NCBI GenBank assembly: GCA_016214955.1
Contig: JACRMN010000023.1
Coordinates: 62,001-126,000, forward strand
Reading direction: 5' to 3'
DNA from: Deltaproteobacteria bacterium
GTDB lineage: Bacteria > Myxococcota > Myxococcia > Myxococcales > Anaeromyxobacteraceae
DNA length: 64,000 nt
Part shown: positions 7,384-16,819 of the stretch, in pieces
How positions within the stretch are numbered: the stretch's first letter is position 1
How the letters are laid out: each line of letters starts with the position of its first letter
Position numbers and translations under genes: made by a program
The notes under the pieces: generated by a model
Databases searched by the model: none
What the model was told of the DNA's origin: nothing
The model's input: the letters and a program-made list of their open reading frames with translations, nothing else

Positions 7384-8460
7384 TCAAGGCCGGGCGTCGG
7401 CTCCCACCGCGTCGCCGACGGACGAGAAGCCGTCGCGGCGCAGCAGCGCGGCGAGATCGCGCAGGAGGCGAGCCGGCAGGGCCGGGCCGCCGTAGATGAA
7501 CCCCGTGTAGAGCTGCACCAGCGTCGCACCGGCCCTGATCTTCCGGTAGGCGTCCTCGGCACCGAAGACCCCGCCCGCGCCCACGATGGACAGGCGCCCG
7601 GCCGCGCGGCGATAGGCGCGGCGCACCACCTCGGTGGCCCGGGCCTCGAGGGGCGCGCCCGAGAGGCCGCCGACCTCCTCGGCGCGCGGGTGGCCGGCCA
7701 CCGCCTCCCGGGAGACGGTGGTGTTGGTGGCGATGAGGCCCGAGGCGCCACAGGCGACGGCCACGTCCACCGCCTCGTCGAGCGCCTCGTCGGTGAGATC
7801 GGGGGCCAGCTTCACCAGCAGCGGCCTGGGCACGGGCAGCTCGCGGGCTCGCCTCACGCAGGCGCCCAGCAGGCGCTGCAGCGCCTCCTTGCCCTGCAGC
7901 TCCCGCAGGCCCGGGGTGTTGGGCGAGGAGATGTTGACCACCAGGTAGTCGGCGTGGGCGTGGAGCCTGTCGATGCAGAGGAGGTAGTCCTCCTCGGCCC
8001 GCTCGTTGGGCGTGTCCTTGTTCTTGCCGACGTTGACGCCCACCAGGCCGGGCCTGCCGGCGGCCGGCAGGGCCGCGAGCCGCGCTGCGCACACCTCCGC
8101 GCCGTCGTTGTTGAAGCCCATGCGGTTGATGAGGGCGCGGTGCTCGGGCAGGCGGAAGAGTCGCGGGGCCGGGTTGCCAGCTTGGGGGCGCGGCGTGATG
8201 GTGCCGATCTCCACGTGGGAGAAGCCCAGGGCGAGCAGTCCCGGGGCCAGCACCTGGCCCTTGTCGAAGCCGGCGGCCAGGCCGAGCGGGCTCTCGAAGG
8301 TGAGGCCGAAGGCCTTCACCTGCAGGAGCGGGTCGGGGCGCGGGCGCACCAGCCTGGCCACCGGACCCCAGCCCAGCAGGCGCAGGCCACCCATGCCCAG
8401 GTGGTGGGCGGTCTCCGGGTCGAGCCGGAAGAGCAGGCTGCGGGCGATGGGCCAGAGCAT
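7384..8460 (-). CDS. pyrD: Dihydroorotate dehydrogenase (quinone), class 2
   Basis: 358 aa, the usual length for membrane-associated class 2 enzymes, with the N-terminal amphipathic quinone-binding helices (LWPIARSLLFRLDPETAHHL). It oxidises dihydroorotate to orotate using FMN and passes electrons to the quinone pool. Landmarks: GLAAGFDK, NRMGFNN, VNISSPNTPGL and KLAPDL. TAGAAC lies 9 nt upstream of the ATG (8470-8475), suggesting its own promoter with a very short leader. It is monocistronic by spacing. Confidence 0.94.
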   Translation of the reverse strand: MLWPIARSLLFRLDPETAHHLGMGGLRLLGWGPVARLVRPRPDPLLQVKAFGLTFESPLGLAAGFDKGQVLAPGLLALGFSHVEIGTITPRPQAGNPAPRLFRLPEHRALINRMGFNNDGAEVCAARLAALPAAGRPGLVGVNVGKNKDTPNERAEEDYLLCIDRLHAHADYLVVNISSPNTPGLRELQGKEALQRLLGACVRRARELPVPRPLLVKLAPDLTDEALDEAVDVAVACGASGLIATNTTVSREAVAGHPRAEEVGGLSGAPLEARATEVVRRAYRRAAGRLSIVGAGGVFGAEDAYRKIRAGATLVQLYTGFIYGGPALPARLLRDLAALLRRDGFSSVGDAVGADARP

Positions 8461-8549
8461 GGGCGCGGCGTTCTACAACAGGCGATGGGCGGCGTCGACC
8501 CCCGGGAGTCCGTTCGCCCCGTAGCAGTCCGGCGGCGGCCCGGGGCGCC

Positions 8550-9014
8550 CTACAGCGCCAGCTCCATCACGATGGCGTCCTCGTTCTCCTCGGCGTAGTA
8601 GCGCGGGCGGACGGCCACGTCGCGGTACCCCAGCTGCCGGTAGAGGGCGATGGCGGGCGCATTGCCGGCCCGGACCTCCAGCGTCACCAGCCGCGCCTTG
8701 CGCGCCCTGCCCCGCTCCGCCGCCTCCACCATCAGCGCCCGGGCGATGCCGCGGCGCCGGTGCTCGCGGGCCACGGCCACGTTGAGGACGTGCACCTCGT
8801 CGTGGATGAGCCAGAAGACGATGAAGCCCAGCAGCACCTCGCCCTCGGCCCCCTCCTCCACCGCCAGCAGGATGGTGGACCAGTCGTGGAGCAGCTCCCT
8901 GCGGATGAGGTCCGCCGACCAGGGGTGGGCGAAGGACTGGTGGTTCACCACCATCACCCGGTCGAGATCGCTCCGCCGCATGGGGCGGAACTGGATGGGC
9001 GGCGGCGTCGCCAC
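8550..9014 (-). CDS. rimI: Ribosomal-protein N-acetyltransferase, RimI/GNAT
   Basis: 154 aa GNAT protein. Acetyl-CoA motif A is visible as VAREHRRRGIARALM, followed by APAIALYRQLGYRDVAVRPRYY, the typical RimI ending. RimI acetylates the N-terminal Ala of ribosomal protein S18; close homologues have other protein substrates. Start GTG at 9014, 2 nt after the stop of the SurA-like gene, so the two genes are probably translationally coupled. Confidence 0.82.
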   Translation of the reverse strand: MATPPPIQFRPMRRSDLDRVMVVNHQSFAHPWSADLIRRELLHDWSTILLAVEEGAEGEVLLGFIVFWLIHDEVHVLNVAVAREHRRRGIARALMVEAAERGRARKARLVTLEVRAGNAPAIALYRQLGYRDVAVRPRYYAEENEDAIVMELAL

Positions 9015-9016
9015 GC

Positions 9017-9715
9017 TCAGCCCTTCCCGCCGGTGGCGCCGCCGAAGGTCTCGAGAACGCGGATGGTGGCGCGCGAGCGCAGGTCGGCCAGCAGGGCCTT
9101 GACCTCCCGCTCGGTGCGCCGCTCGGCCAGCTCGGCCCGCACCGTGTTGCGCACCGCCGCCCGCTCGGAGGCCCTCGGGTCGACCTTGCGCTCCTGCAGG
9201 TAGCGGTCGACCTCGGCCTCCCGCACCCGGCCCGCGGCCGAGACCCGGCTGTCCACGTAGCGCTGCACCCGCAGCGTCCGGCGCAGCACCACCAGCAGCT
9301 CCTCCTCGGTGATGTCCACGCGGCCCAGGAAGGCCCGGTAGGCCTGGGGCGAGGCGAAGCGCCCCTGGAAGCGGCGCAGCTCCTCCAGCACGTCGCTGCG
9401 CTCCACCTCGAAGACCTGGAGCCGCACCACCTCGTCGAGGAGCAGGATCTGGTCGATGAGCCACTCCAGCCCGGCCCGCAGCGCCGCGCCGTCCAGCTCT
9501 CCGTCGGCAGCGCCGGTGCCGCCGCGGGAGACGAGCGCGATGCGGGCCTCCTCCTGCAGCCGGGTCAGGGTGATGACCCGCGGCTGGGTCGAGGCCGGCG
9601 TGCGCACCACCGCCACCACCTGCTCGACGATCCGTGGATCGGCGCCACCCGCTCCGGCCCGGGCAGCCAGGGGAAGTGCCAGGAGCAGGAGCGCGAGCGT
9701 CGGCCGCGGGAGCAC
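9017..9715 (-). CDS. Exported SurA-N-like protein without a PPIase domain
   Basis: 232 aa. A Sec signal (LALLLLALPLAARA) is followed by an all-helical region like the SurA/PpiC N-terminal chaperone domain (IVEQVVAVVRTP..ITLTRLQEEARIAL..LEWLIDQILLLDEVVRLQV). The parvulin domain that normally follows is absent. It probably binds envelope proteins in the periplasm rather than isomerising prolines; that is inference from domain content. It is divergent from the DnaJ-type gene. Confidence 0.65.
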   Translation of the reverse strand: MLPRPTLALLLLALPLAARAGAGGADPRIVEQVVAVVRTPASTQPRVITLTRLQEEARIALVSRGGTGAADGELDGAALRAGLEWLIDQILLLDEVVRLQVFEVERSDVLEELRRFQGRFASPQAYRAFLGRVDITEEELLVVLRRTLRVQRYVDSRVSAAGRVREAEVDRYLQERKVDPRASERAAVRNTVRAELAERRTEREVKALLADLRSRATIRVLETFGGATGGKG

Positions 9716-9753
9716 GCGTGCATTCTAACCGCGGCCCGGGCGCGCGTCCCACG

Positions 9754-9781
9754 TTGACGCGGGCTCCGGGTGCGTTACCTT
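9754..9781 (+). promoter_or_regulatory. Promoter of the DnaJ-type gene
   Basis: TTGACG (9754-9759), 16-nt spacer, TACCTT (9776-9781). The GTG start at 9788 is 6 nt after the -10, so transcription should begin at or next to the start codon, giving a leaderless message. No Shine-Dalgarno is visible. Confidence 0.55.
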
Positions 9782-9787
9782 CCCCCC

Positions 9788-10729
9788 GTGCCCCCGCGCG
9801 ACCTCTACTCCGTGCTCGGCGTCCCCCGCGGCGCCTCGGCCGACGAGATCCGCAAGGCCTACCGCCGGCTGGCGCACAAGTACCACCCCGACAAGAACCC
9901 CGGGAACAAGCAGTCGGAGGAGAAGTTCAAGGAGGTCACCGCCGCCCACGAGGTGCTCTCCGACCCCAAGCGGCGCAAGCTCTACGACGAGTTCGGCGCC
10001 GACTCGCTGCGCACCGGCTTCGACGCCGCGCGCGCCGACCAGTACCGGCAGTGGAGGCAGCAGGGCAGCGGGGGCGGTGGCTCCCCCTTCGACTTCGGCG
10101 GCTTCGGGGGCGGCGGGGCCGGCGGCGGCGGGAGCTTCGACTTCGGGTCGATCTTCGAGCAGATCTTCGGCGGCGGCGCGGCGCGGACGGCCCGGGCCCC
10201 GTCCCGCGGCGAGGACGTGCGGGCCACCGTCGACGTCGAGCTGGCCGACGCGGTGCGGGGCGCCGAGCGCGACCTGCGGGTGGACGGCCGCACCCTGCGG
10301 GTGAAGATCCCGCCCGGCGTCACCGACGGATCGCAGATCCGGCTCACCGGCCAGGGCAACCCCGGCGGCGGCGCGCCCGGCGACCTCTACCTCGAGGTGC
10401 GACTCCGGCCCCACCCCCTGGTGCGGCGCGAGGGGCGCGACCTGTACCTCGACCTGCCCGTGACGGTGCCCGAGGCGGTGCAGGGCGCCGAGGTCACGCT
10501 GCCCACGTTCGAGGGGCCGGTGCGGCTGCGCGTGCCCCCCGGCTCCCAGTCCGGCACCAGGCTCCGCCTCAAGGGCAAGGGGCTCCCCGAGCTGCGCGGC
10601 GGCGAGCGCGGCGACCTGTACGCCGTGCTCAAGCTGGTGCTCCCCCAGGCCGGGAAGGCCCTGGAGGAGGCGGTGAAGCCCCTGGCGGACCTGTACAAAG
10701 ACGATCCCCGGGCCGGCATCTCGTTGTAG
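9788..10729 (+). CDS. DnaJ/CbpA-type J-domain chaperone
   Basis: 313 aa from the GTG at 9788 (an in-frame GTG at 9770 would lie inside the promoter). J domain at about 1-70 with the HPD motif ([10 protein letters not shown]), a Gly/Phe-rich region (about 85-130: [24 protein letters not shown]), then two DnaJ C-terminal substrate-binding domains (about 140-300). The Cys-rich zinc finger of true DnaJ is absent, so this is the class B CbpA type. It stimulates a DnaK/Hsp70 partner in the cytoplasm. Confidence 0.9.
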   Translation: MPPRDLYSVLGVPRGASADEIRKAYRRLAHKYHPDKNPGNKQSEEKFKEVTAAHEVLSDPKRRKLYDEFGADSLRTGFDAARADQYRQWRQQGSGGGGSPFDFGGFGGGGAGGGGSFDFGSIFEQIFGGGAARTARAPSRGEDVRATVDVELADAVRGAERDLRVDGRTLRVKIPPGVTDGSQIRLTGQGNPGGGAPGDLYLEVRLRPHPLVRREGRDLYLDLPVTVPEAVQGAEVTLPTFEGPVRLRVPPGSQSGTRLRLKGKGLPELRGGERGDLYAVLKLVLPQAGKALEEAVKPLADLYKDDPRAGISL

Positions 10730-10762
10730 ATACGGGGCGGCCTTCGCTGGCCCGGAGGAAAC

Positions 10763-11530
10763 GTGGGACTCTTCGATCTCTTCGGCTCCAAGGAGGAGCG
10801 CGACAGGAACGCGCTCCGCAAGCTCGGACAGAAGATCACCGAGCGCTACGGCCCGGCCGAGAACCGGCAGAAGGCCATCGACCAGCTCGCCTCCCTGGGC
10901 ACGCCCGCTGCGCTCAAGACCCTGTGCCTGCGCTTCACCGTCCGCTCCGAGGTGGGCATCACCGACGACGAGGAGAAGGAGTCGGTGCGGCGCCACCTGG
11001 TGGCCGCCGGCACCGGCGCCCTCGCACCGGTGAAGGAGTTCCTGGCCGAGCAGGAGGGCGGCAGCTCCTGGGGCCTGCGGGTGCTGGCCGAGCTCCTGCC
11101 CGACGCCGAGGTGCGCTCCACCGCGGTGGCGCTGCTGGCGGAGGCCGGCCGGCGCTACACCCGCGACCCGGAGAAGAAGCTCACCCTCCTCGCCTGGCTC
11201 ACCGAGCACCACGGCGGATCCGCGGCCGCCGGCGCCGGGGCCGACGCTGCCACCGAGGCCGCCATCCTGCCGCTCCTCGAGGACTTCGCCGACGACGTCC
11301 GCATCCGCGCCACCAGGGCCCTGTCGCGCCTGGGCGCCGGCGAGGCCGGGCGCGAGGCGCTCATCCAGCTCCTGCTGCGCGACACCGACAACGCGCGGGT
11401 GCGCGGCGAGGTGCTGCAGGCGCTTTGCGACCTCGCGGCCGACGTCAAGGGCCACCGCCCCTCGGTCGAGCCGCTCCTCGTCGAGCCCTTCTTCCTGGAT
11501 CGCGAGGGGCGCGTGAAGAAGCGCGGCTAG
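10763..11530 (+). CDS. HEAT-repeat protein
   Basis: 255 aa, cytoplasmic, helical, built of HEAT/PBS-lyase-type repeats (QKAIDQLASLGTPAALKTLCLR, DDVRIRATRALSRLGAGEAGREALIQLL, ARVRGEVLQALCDL). Such scaffolds mediate protein contacts and carry no catalytic residues. The GTG start is preceded by GGAGGAAAC. It lies 33 nt after the J-domain gene and may be cotranscribed with it. Confidence 0.75.
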   Translation: MGLFDLFGSKEERDRNALRKLGQKITERYGPAENRQKAIDQLASLGTPAALKTLCLRFTVRSEVGITDDEEKESVRRHLVAAGTGALAPVKEFLAEQEGGSSWGLRVLAELLPDAEVRSTAVALLAEAGRRYTRDPEKKLTLLAWLTEHHGGSAAAGAGADAATEAAILPLLEDFADDVRIRATRALSRLGAGEAGREALIQLLLRDTDNARVRGEVLQALCDLAADVKGHRPSVEPLLVEPFFLDREGRVKKRG

Positions 11531-11624
11531 CGCGCGGCGTGACTTGCCGCGTCATCCACGGGCTCGCAACCCATCCCCCGCGGGCCCTACGTCGGAAGTC
11601 CCCTTCCCGCTACACTCCGCCGCG

Positions 11625-14162
11625 GTGAGCCCGGCCTCCTCCTCCGCGTCCCCGCGCGCCCCCCGCCCGAGCCTCCGCGACCGCTGGTTCAAGGACGTGA
11701 AGCTGCCCCACCAGGCGGCGGCCGATCTCGCCGAGTTGCAGGCGCGCGGCAGCGTCGTCTTCGTGATGCGCTCCGCGGCCATCCTCAACTTCCAGTTCCT
11801 GGCCTGGGCCAGCCGCCACCTCGACCTGGCGCCGCTGAGGGCGGCGCTGGGGCTGCGCGGCCTCCTCCCCTGGCTCTTCCGCGTTCGCGGCTCGCCCCGC
11901 GCCCTGGAGAGCGCGCTCGCCAGGGGCCACTCCGGGCTGGTGTTCCTGACGCGCGCCGATGGCCCCGACCCCTTCCCCCTGCTTTGCGACCTGCAGCGGC
12001 GCCTGGGCCGGCCCATCTTCCTGGTGCCGGCGCTGCTGGTGTGGAGCCGGCGGCCCCAGAAGCTGCGGCGCACCCTCGGCGAGATCCTCTTCGGCCACCC
12101 CGAGGCGCCCAACCGGCTCGCGAACGCCATCTCCTTCCTCACCAACCGCAAGCGGGCGCTGCTGCGGCTCGGGGCCCCCACCGAGATCTCGGCGGTCCAG
12201 CAGCAGTCGCCCGGCGAGCCCGACGCCATCACCGGCCGCAAGCTGCGCAGCGCCCTGCACCTCCACCTGGCCCGCAACTTCCGGGCGGCGGTGGGCCCGC
12301 CCCTCAAGAGCGCGGTGCGGGTGCGCGAGCAGGTGCTGCGCGACAGGGGGCTGCGTGCGGCGCTGGCCCGGGTGGCCGGCGACCGCGGCGTGGCCGTGGA
12401 GGCCGTGCAGGCCGAGGCACGCCACGACCTCGACGAGCTGGCCAGCCGATACAGCCAGGGGTTCATCGAGCTGGTGCGCCCCCTCTTCGCCTGGTTCTTC
12501 CGGCGCAAGTACGAGTCCATCGAGGTGGACGAGGCCGGGCTGGAGGTGGTGAGGCGGGCCGCCGCCGAGGCGCCGCTGGTGGTCTGCCCCAGCCACAAGA
12601 GCTACATCGACTTCCTCTTCCTCTCCTGGCTCTTCTACGAGAACGGCCTCACGCCGCCGCACATCGCCGCCGGCATCAACCTGGCCTTCTGGCCCTTCGG
12701 CAGGCTGCTGCGGATGGGCGGCGCCTTCTTCATCCGCCGCACCGTCAAGGGCGACCGGGTCTACACCGCGGTGCTGCGCGCCTACGTGAAGCAGCTCCTG
12801 CGCGACCGCTTCCCCCAGGAGTTCTTCCTGGAGGGCGGCCGCAGCCGCACCGGCAAGCTGCTCTTCCCCAAGACCGGCCTCTTCTCCATGGAGGTGGACG
12901 CCTGGCTCGACGGCGCCGCCGAGGACGTGCGCTTCGTGCCGGTGGCCATCGACTACGAGCACCTCATGGAGGCCGGCAGCTACGCCCGCGAGCTGGCGGG
13001 CGGCGAGAAGCAGAAGGAGGACCTGCGCGGCCTGTGGAAGGCGCGCAACGTGCTGGGCGGCCGCAAGTTCGGCCGCATCTACGTGCAGTTCGGCGCCCCG
13101 GTGTCGCTGCGGGCGGTGGCCAGCCACCGGCTGGGCGAGCGGACCGCGGGCCTGGCGCTCGACGAGGAGATGGCGCCCATCGAGGCCTCGCCGGCGCCCA
13201 GCCCGGCCCAGGGCGGGGCCCGGGCCGACAAGCGGGAGCTGGTGCAGCACCTGGCCAACACCATGGCCTTCGGCATCGCCGAGGTCATCACCGTCACGCC
13301 CACCGGCCTGCTGGCGGCGGCGCTGCTCTCCCACGTGCGCCGCGGCCTGGCCGCCGACGACGTGGCCCACCGGGTCGACCTGCTCCGCGGGCTGGCGGTG
13401 GCCGACGGCGCCCGGCTGGGCCGCGGGCTGGCCGAGTCGCCCGCCGATCCGCGCCGCCCCGGGGCGCTGGCCGACGCCCTGGCCAAGCTGGCGACCGATG
13501 GCCTGGTGAAGATCGAGGAGGCGGCGGGCGAGGTCATCTACCAGGTGCCGGAGGAGAAGCGGCCCGAGCTCGACTTCCACCGCAACGCCGTGCTCCACCG
13601 CTTCGTGGGCCTCTCGCTGGTGGCGGCGGCGCTGCGGGCCGGCGCGCCGTGGGCGCCGGAGGAGGACGTCAAGGCGCGGGCCCGCTTCCTCTCCCGGCTC
13701 CTCAAGCTGGAGTTCATGTACCGGGTCGGCGTCACCTTCGACGAGACCTTCGCCGCCCAGCTCGCCACGCTCCTGCGGCTCGGGGCCGCCACGCGCGAGG
13801 GGCAGGGGCTTTCGGCGGGACCGGACCGCGCCACCCTCGACCTCTTCGCCGACCTGACCCGCGCCTTCGTCGAGGCCTACCGGGTCTCGTCCGATGCCCT
13901 GGCGGCGGCCTTCCCCGGCGACGAGTCGCTCGACCGCAAGGCGCTGGTGCGCCTGGCGCTGGAGCGGGGCCGGGCCGCCTACCTCGCCGGCCGGGTGGCC
14001 CACCGGGAGGCCCTGTCCAAGGCGACCCTGGAGAACGCCCTCGAGTGGCTGGTCCAGCAGGGGGCCCTGCTCGAGGCCGAGGGAAAACTCACGCTCTCCC
14101 CCGAATGGCGGGCCGGGCGAGTCTCCCGGCACCTGGCCGATCTAGACCACTTGCTCCGTTGA
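11625..14162 (+). CDS. plsB: Glycerol-3-phosphate 1-O-acyltransferase PlsB
   Basis: 845 aa, matching membrane-bound PlsB. It acylates sn-glycerol-3-phosphate, the first step of phospholipid synthesis, at the inner membrane. The acyltransferase motif H-x4-D is H324-D329 (PSHKSYIDF), followed by GAFFIRR, FLEGGRSRTGK and VPVAIDYEHLMEAGSY. The open frame extends to 11544, but GTG at 11625 is preferred: TACACT (11611-11616) lies 8 nt upstream and there is no ribosome site, suggesting a leaderless transcript. Confidence 0.9.
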   Translation: MSPASSSASPRAPRPSLRDRWFKDVKLPHQAAADLAELQARGSVVFVMRSAAILNFQFLAWASRHLDLAPLRAALGLRGLLPWLFRVRGSPRALESALARGHSGLVFLTRADGPDPFPLLCDLQRRLGRPIFLVPALLVWSRRPQKLRRTLGEILFGHPEAPNRLANAISFLTNRKRALLRLGAPTEISAVQQQSPGEPDAITGRKLRSALHLHLARNFRAAVGPPLKSAVRVREQVLRDRGLRAALARVAGDRGVAVEAVQAEARHDLDELASRYSQGFIELVRPLFAWFFRRKYESIEVDEAGLEVVRRAAAEAPLVVCPSHKSYIDFLFLSWLFYENGLTPPHIAAGINLAFWPFGRLLRMGGAFFIRRTVKGDRVYTAVLRAYVKQLLRDRFPQEFFLEGGRSRTGKLLFPKTGLFSMEVDAWLDGAAEDVRFVPVAIDYEHLMEAGSYARELAGGEKQKEDLRGLWKARNVLGGRKFGRIYVQFGAPVSLRAVASHRLGERTAGLALDEEMAPIEASPAPSPAQGGARADKRELVQHLANTMAFGIAEVITVTPTGLLAAALLSHVRRGLAADDVAHRVDLLRGLAVADGARLGRGLAESPADPRRPGALADALAKLATDGLVKIEEAAGEVIYQVPEEKRPELDFHRNAVLHRFVGLSLVAAALRAGAPWAPEEDVKARARFLSRLLKLEFMYRVGVTFDETFAAQLATLLRLGAATREGQGLSAGPDRATLDLFADLTRAFVEAYRVSSDALAAAFPGDESLDRKALVRLALERGRAAYLAGRVAHREALSKATLENALEWLVQQGALLEAEGKLTLSPEWRAGRVSRHLADLDHLLR

Positions 14163-14175
14163 CGCTAGCTCGAAG

Positions 14176-14227
14176 GAGGCAGCACGCGCCAGATGGGGCG
14201 CGTGCCCCTTTCCTCGGCGCGTGCCTC
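14176..14227 (+). terminator. Terminator with two alternative right arms
   Basis: GCACGCGCC (14182-14190) can pair with GGCGCGTGC at 14197-14205, giving a 9-bp stem followed by CCCCTTTCC. It can also pair with a second copy of GGCGCGTGC at 14216-14224, where the pairing can extend with GAG/CTC. The first form is a plausible plsB terminator; the second is mutually exclusive with it. Both lie in the leader of the CoA-transferase gene. Confidence 0.55.
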
Positions 14228-14304
14228 TAGGGTACTGTGCAACCCCCTCGCATCACCCACATTTCGAACGCGAAGCGCTTTCCTTCCCAGTCCGAGGTGC
14301 TCCC

Positions 14305-15837
14305 ATGGCCGGAAGAGTCCTGAACAAGCAGCTGCAGAGCAAGATCATGCCCGCCGAGGCGGCTGCCAACCTCATCCCCAGCGGCGCCGTGGTCGGCATG
14401 TCCGGGTTCACCGGCGCCGGCTACCCGAAGGCCGTGCCCATCGCGCTCGCGAAGCGGGCGCTCGACGAGCGGCTCAAGGGCAAGGCCCTCAAGCTCGACG
14501 TTCTCACCGGCGCCTCCACCGGCCCGGAGCAGGACACGATGATGTCCATCGTCGAGGCCCAGCGGTTCCGCTTCCCCTACCAGGGCGACGCCGCCACGCG
14601 CGAGAAGATCAACGCCGGCCTGATCGAGTACCAGGACATGCACCTCAGCCACGCCGGCACGCTGGTCCGGTACGGCTACTACGGCAAGGGCAAGAACAAC
14701 ATCGACTTTGCCCTCATCGAGGTCACCAAGATCCTCGAGGACGGCACCGCCATCCCCTCCTCCTCCTGCGGCGCCAACAACGTCTACCTGGAGCACGCCG
14801 ACAAGATCATCCTCGAGGTGAACAGCTGGCAGGACGAGCGGCTCGAGGGCATGCACGACATCATCTCGGTGAACTCGGTGCACGGCGAGCGGCAGCCGAT
14901 TCCCATCATGGCCGCCGACGACCGCAAGGGCTCCAAGTACTGGAAGTTCGACCTCTCCAAGGTCGTGGCGGTGGTCGAGACCAACAACCCCGACCGCAAC
15001 GCCCCCTTCAAGGCCCCCGAGGAGATCCACAAGAAGATCGCCGGCCACATCATGGATTTCTTCCAGGGTGAGGTGAAGGCCGGCCGCGTCTCCAAGCACC
15101 TGACCCCGCTGCAGTCGGGCGTCGGCAACATCGCCAACGCGGTGCTGGTGGGCCTGAACGAGGGCCCCTTCGAGCGCATGCTCAGCTACACGGAGGTGAT
15201 CCAGGACGGCATGCTCGACATGCTGGACTCCGGCAAGCTGATCGCCGCCTCGGCCACCGCCTTCTCGGTCTCGCCCGAGGGCCAGGTCCGCTTCAACAAG
15301 AAGATCGACCAGTACCGCAAGCAGATCATCCTGCGGCCGCAGGAGATCTCGAACAACCCCGAGGTCATCCGCCGCCTGGGCTGCATCGCCATGAACGGGT
15401 TCGTCGAGGCCGACATCTACGGCCACGTGAACTCCACCCACATCGCCGGCAAGGGCATCGAGAACGGCATCGGCGGGTCGGGCGACTTCGCCCGCAACTC
15501 GGCCTACACCATCTTCATGTCCCCGGCGACCGCCAAGGACGGGAAGATCTCGGCCATCGTTCCCTTCGCCAGCCACATCGACCACACCGAGCACGACGTC
15601 TCCGGCATCGTCACCGAGTTCGGCTTCGCCGACCTCCGCGGCCGCAGCCCCAAGGAGAAGGCCAAGGAGATCATCGAGAAGTGCGCCGCTCCCGAGTTCC
15701 GCCCGGTCCTGTGGGACTACGTGAAGCGCGCCATGAAGAAGCCCTCGGCCGGCCTGCATTCGCCGCACATGTTCGAGGAGGCCTTCAGCTTCCACACCCG
15801 GTACCTGCAGACCGGGTCGATGATGCCGAAGAAGTAA
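14305..15837 (+). CDS. Acetyl-CoA hydrolase/transferase, succinyl-CoA:acetate type
   Basis: 510 aa, the length of the Ach1/AarC class of class I CoA-transferases. It moves CoA between acyl donors and acetate, for example succinyl-CoA plus acetate, linking acetate use to the TCA cycle. Typical motifs: GMSGFTGAGYPK near the N-terminus, TPLQSGVGNIANAVL in the middle and GGSGDFARNSA with FASHIDHTEHDV near the C-terminus. Start ATG at 14305 is preceded by GAGGTG. Exact substrates cannot be read from sequence. Confidence 0.88.
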   Translation: MAGRVLNKQLQSKIMPAEAAANLIPSGAVVGMSGFTGAGYPKAVPIALAKRALDERLKGKALKLDVLTGASTGPEQDTMMSIVEAQRFRFPYQGDAATREKINAGLIEYQDMHLSHAGTLVRYGYYGKGKNNIDFALIEVTKILEDGTAIPSSSCGANNVYLEHADKIILEVNSWQDERLEGMHDIISVNSVHGERQPIPIMAADDRKGSKYWKFDLSKVVAVVETNNPDRNAPFKAPEEIHKKIAGHIMDFFQGEVKAGRVSKHLTPLQSGVGNIANAVLVGLNEGPFERMLSYTEVIQDGMLDMLDSGKLIAASATAFSVSPEGQVRFNKKIDQYRKQIILRPQEISNNPEVIRRLGCIAMNGFVEADIYGHVNSTHIAGKGIENGIGGSGDFARNSAYTIFMSPATAKDGKISAIVPFASHIDHTEHDVSGIVTEFGFADLRGRSPKEKAKEIIEKCAAPEFRPVLWDYVKRAMKKPSAGLHSPHMFEEAFSFHTRYLQTGSMMPKK

Positions 15838-15865
15838 GCCGGAACCTTCGAGACGCTTCACCCGG

Positions 15866-15892
15866 CGGCCGCCCGCGAGGGCGGCCGTCGTG
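15866..15892 (+). terminator. Terminator of the CoA-transferase gene
   Basis: CGGCCGCCC (15866-15874), loop GCGA and GGGCGGCCG (15879-15887) form a perfect 9-bp stem about 30 nt after the stop codon, followed by TCGTG. The T-tract is weak, as is usual at this GC content. Confidence 0.7.
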
Positions 15893-15898
15893 TTCCTG

Positions 15899-15932
15899 GC
15901 GGTCGGGGTCGTGGCGGCGGTCGCGGTCGGGT
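15899..15932. repeat. Short GTCGGG/GTCGCG hexamer array
   Basis: About five degenerate units of the same GGTCGx family seen at the left end of the window, here read on the other strand, lie between the CoA-transferase terminator and the start of the phosphatase gene. Confidence 0.6.
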
Positions 15933-15945
15933 TATAGAGGTCTCC

Positions 15946-16728
15946 ATGCCCCTCGACCTCCCCCTGGCCATGGCCACCGCGCGGCGCGCCGCCGAGGCCG
16001 CCGCCGCGGCCGCTCTCCCCCACTTCCGCCAGGGCGTGCGCGTGGAGGTGAAGCCCGACCGCTCGCCGGTCACCGTCGCCGACCGCGAGGCCGAGGCCGC
16101 AGCGGTGACCGCCATCCGCGCCGCCTTTCCCGGCCACGCCATCCTCGGCGAGGAGAGCGGCGCGCACGCCGGCAGCGAGGCGCGCTGGGTCATCGACCCC
16201 ATCGACGGCACCCGCGGCTTCACCCGCGGCGGCAGCTTCTGGGGGCCGCTCATCGCCCTGGAGGCGGGGGGCACCGTTGTCGCCGGCGCCATGGCGCTGC
16301 CGGCGCTCGACGAGACCTACTGGGCGGCGAAGGGGCTGGGCTGCTGGCAGGCCGTGGGCGGCGGCGAGCCGCGCCGGCTCCAGGTGAGCGGGATCTCCGA
16401 CTGGGCCGAGTCCACCCTCTCGCTCGGCGAGATGCGCTTCCTGCTCGCCCCGCCGCTCGACCTGCACATCGGAGCGCTGGTGCGCAGCGCCGCCTCCACC
16501 CGCTGCTACGGCGACCTGGCGGGCGCCGCCATGCTCCTCACCGGGCGCTGCGAGGCGTGGCTCGAGGCCGGCGTGCAGCTCTGGGACATCGCCGCCCTGC
16601 AGGTGCTGGTGGAGGAGGCCGGCGGGCGCTTCACCGACTTCGAGGGGCGGCCGTCGGCGGCAGGTGGCCGCTGCGTGGCCAGCAACGGCCGCGTCCACGA
16701 GCGGGTCCTGAGCGCCCTGCTCGGTTGA
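15946..16728 (+). CDS. hisN: Inositol-monophosphatase-fold phosphatase, HisN-type
   Basis: 260 aa. The metal-binding motifs of the family are all present: GEESG, DPIDGTRGFTRGG and WDIAALQVLVEEAGG. DPIDGTRGF with the following Gly-rich run fits histidinol-phosphate phosphatase (HisN) better than a general inositol phosphatase. HisN dephosphorylates histidinol phosphate in histidine synthesis. TATAGA ends 7 nt before the ATG, hinting at a leaderless or very short leader. No other his biosynthetic gene is adjacent; hisZ is 24 kb away. Confidence 0.8.
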   Translation: MPLDLPLAMATARRAAEAAAAAALPHFRQGVRVEVKPDRSPVTVADREAEAAAVTAIRAAFPGHAILGEESGAHAGSEARWVIDPIDGTRGFTRGGSFWGPLIALEAGGTVVAGAMALPALDETYWAAKGLGCWQAVGGGEPRRLQVSGISDWAESTLSLGEMRFLLAPPLDLHIGALVRSAASTRCYGDLAGAAMLLTGRCEAWLEAGVQLWDIAALQVLVEEAGGRFTDFEGRPSAAGGRCVASNGRVHERVLSALLG

Positions 16729-16730
16729 GG

Positions 16731-16779
16731 CAGGGCCGGGCCCCCGCCTCCGCCGGGGCCGCCGCTGCCGTCGGCCCTG
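16731..16779. terminator. Hairpin between convergent genes
   Basis: CAGGGCCG (16731-16738) and CGGCCCTG (16772-16779) enclose a further GC-rich stem (GGCCCC/GGGGCC). It lies between the ends of the phosphatase and Ycf46-like genes and may stop transcription from both sides. Confidence 0.5.
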
Positions 16780-16819
16780 CTGCTCCAGGGGAGGGCCGGG
16801 CGGCGGGGCCGGCCGAGCG

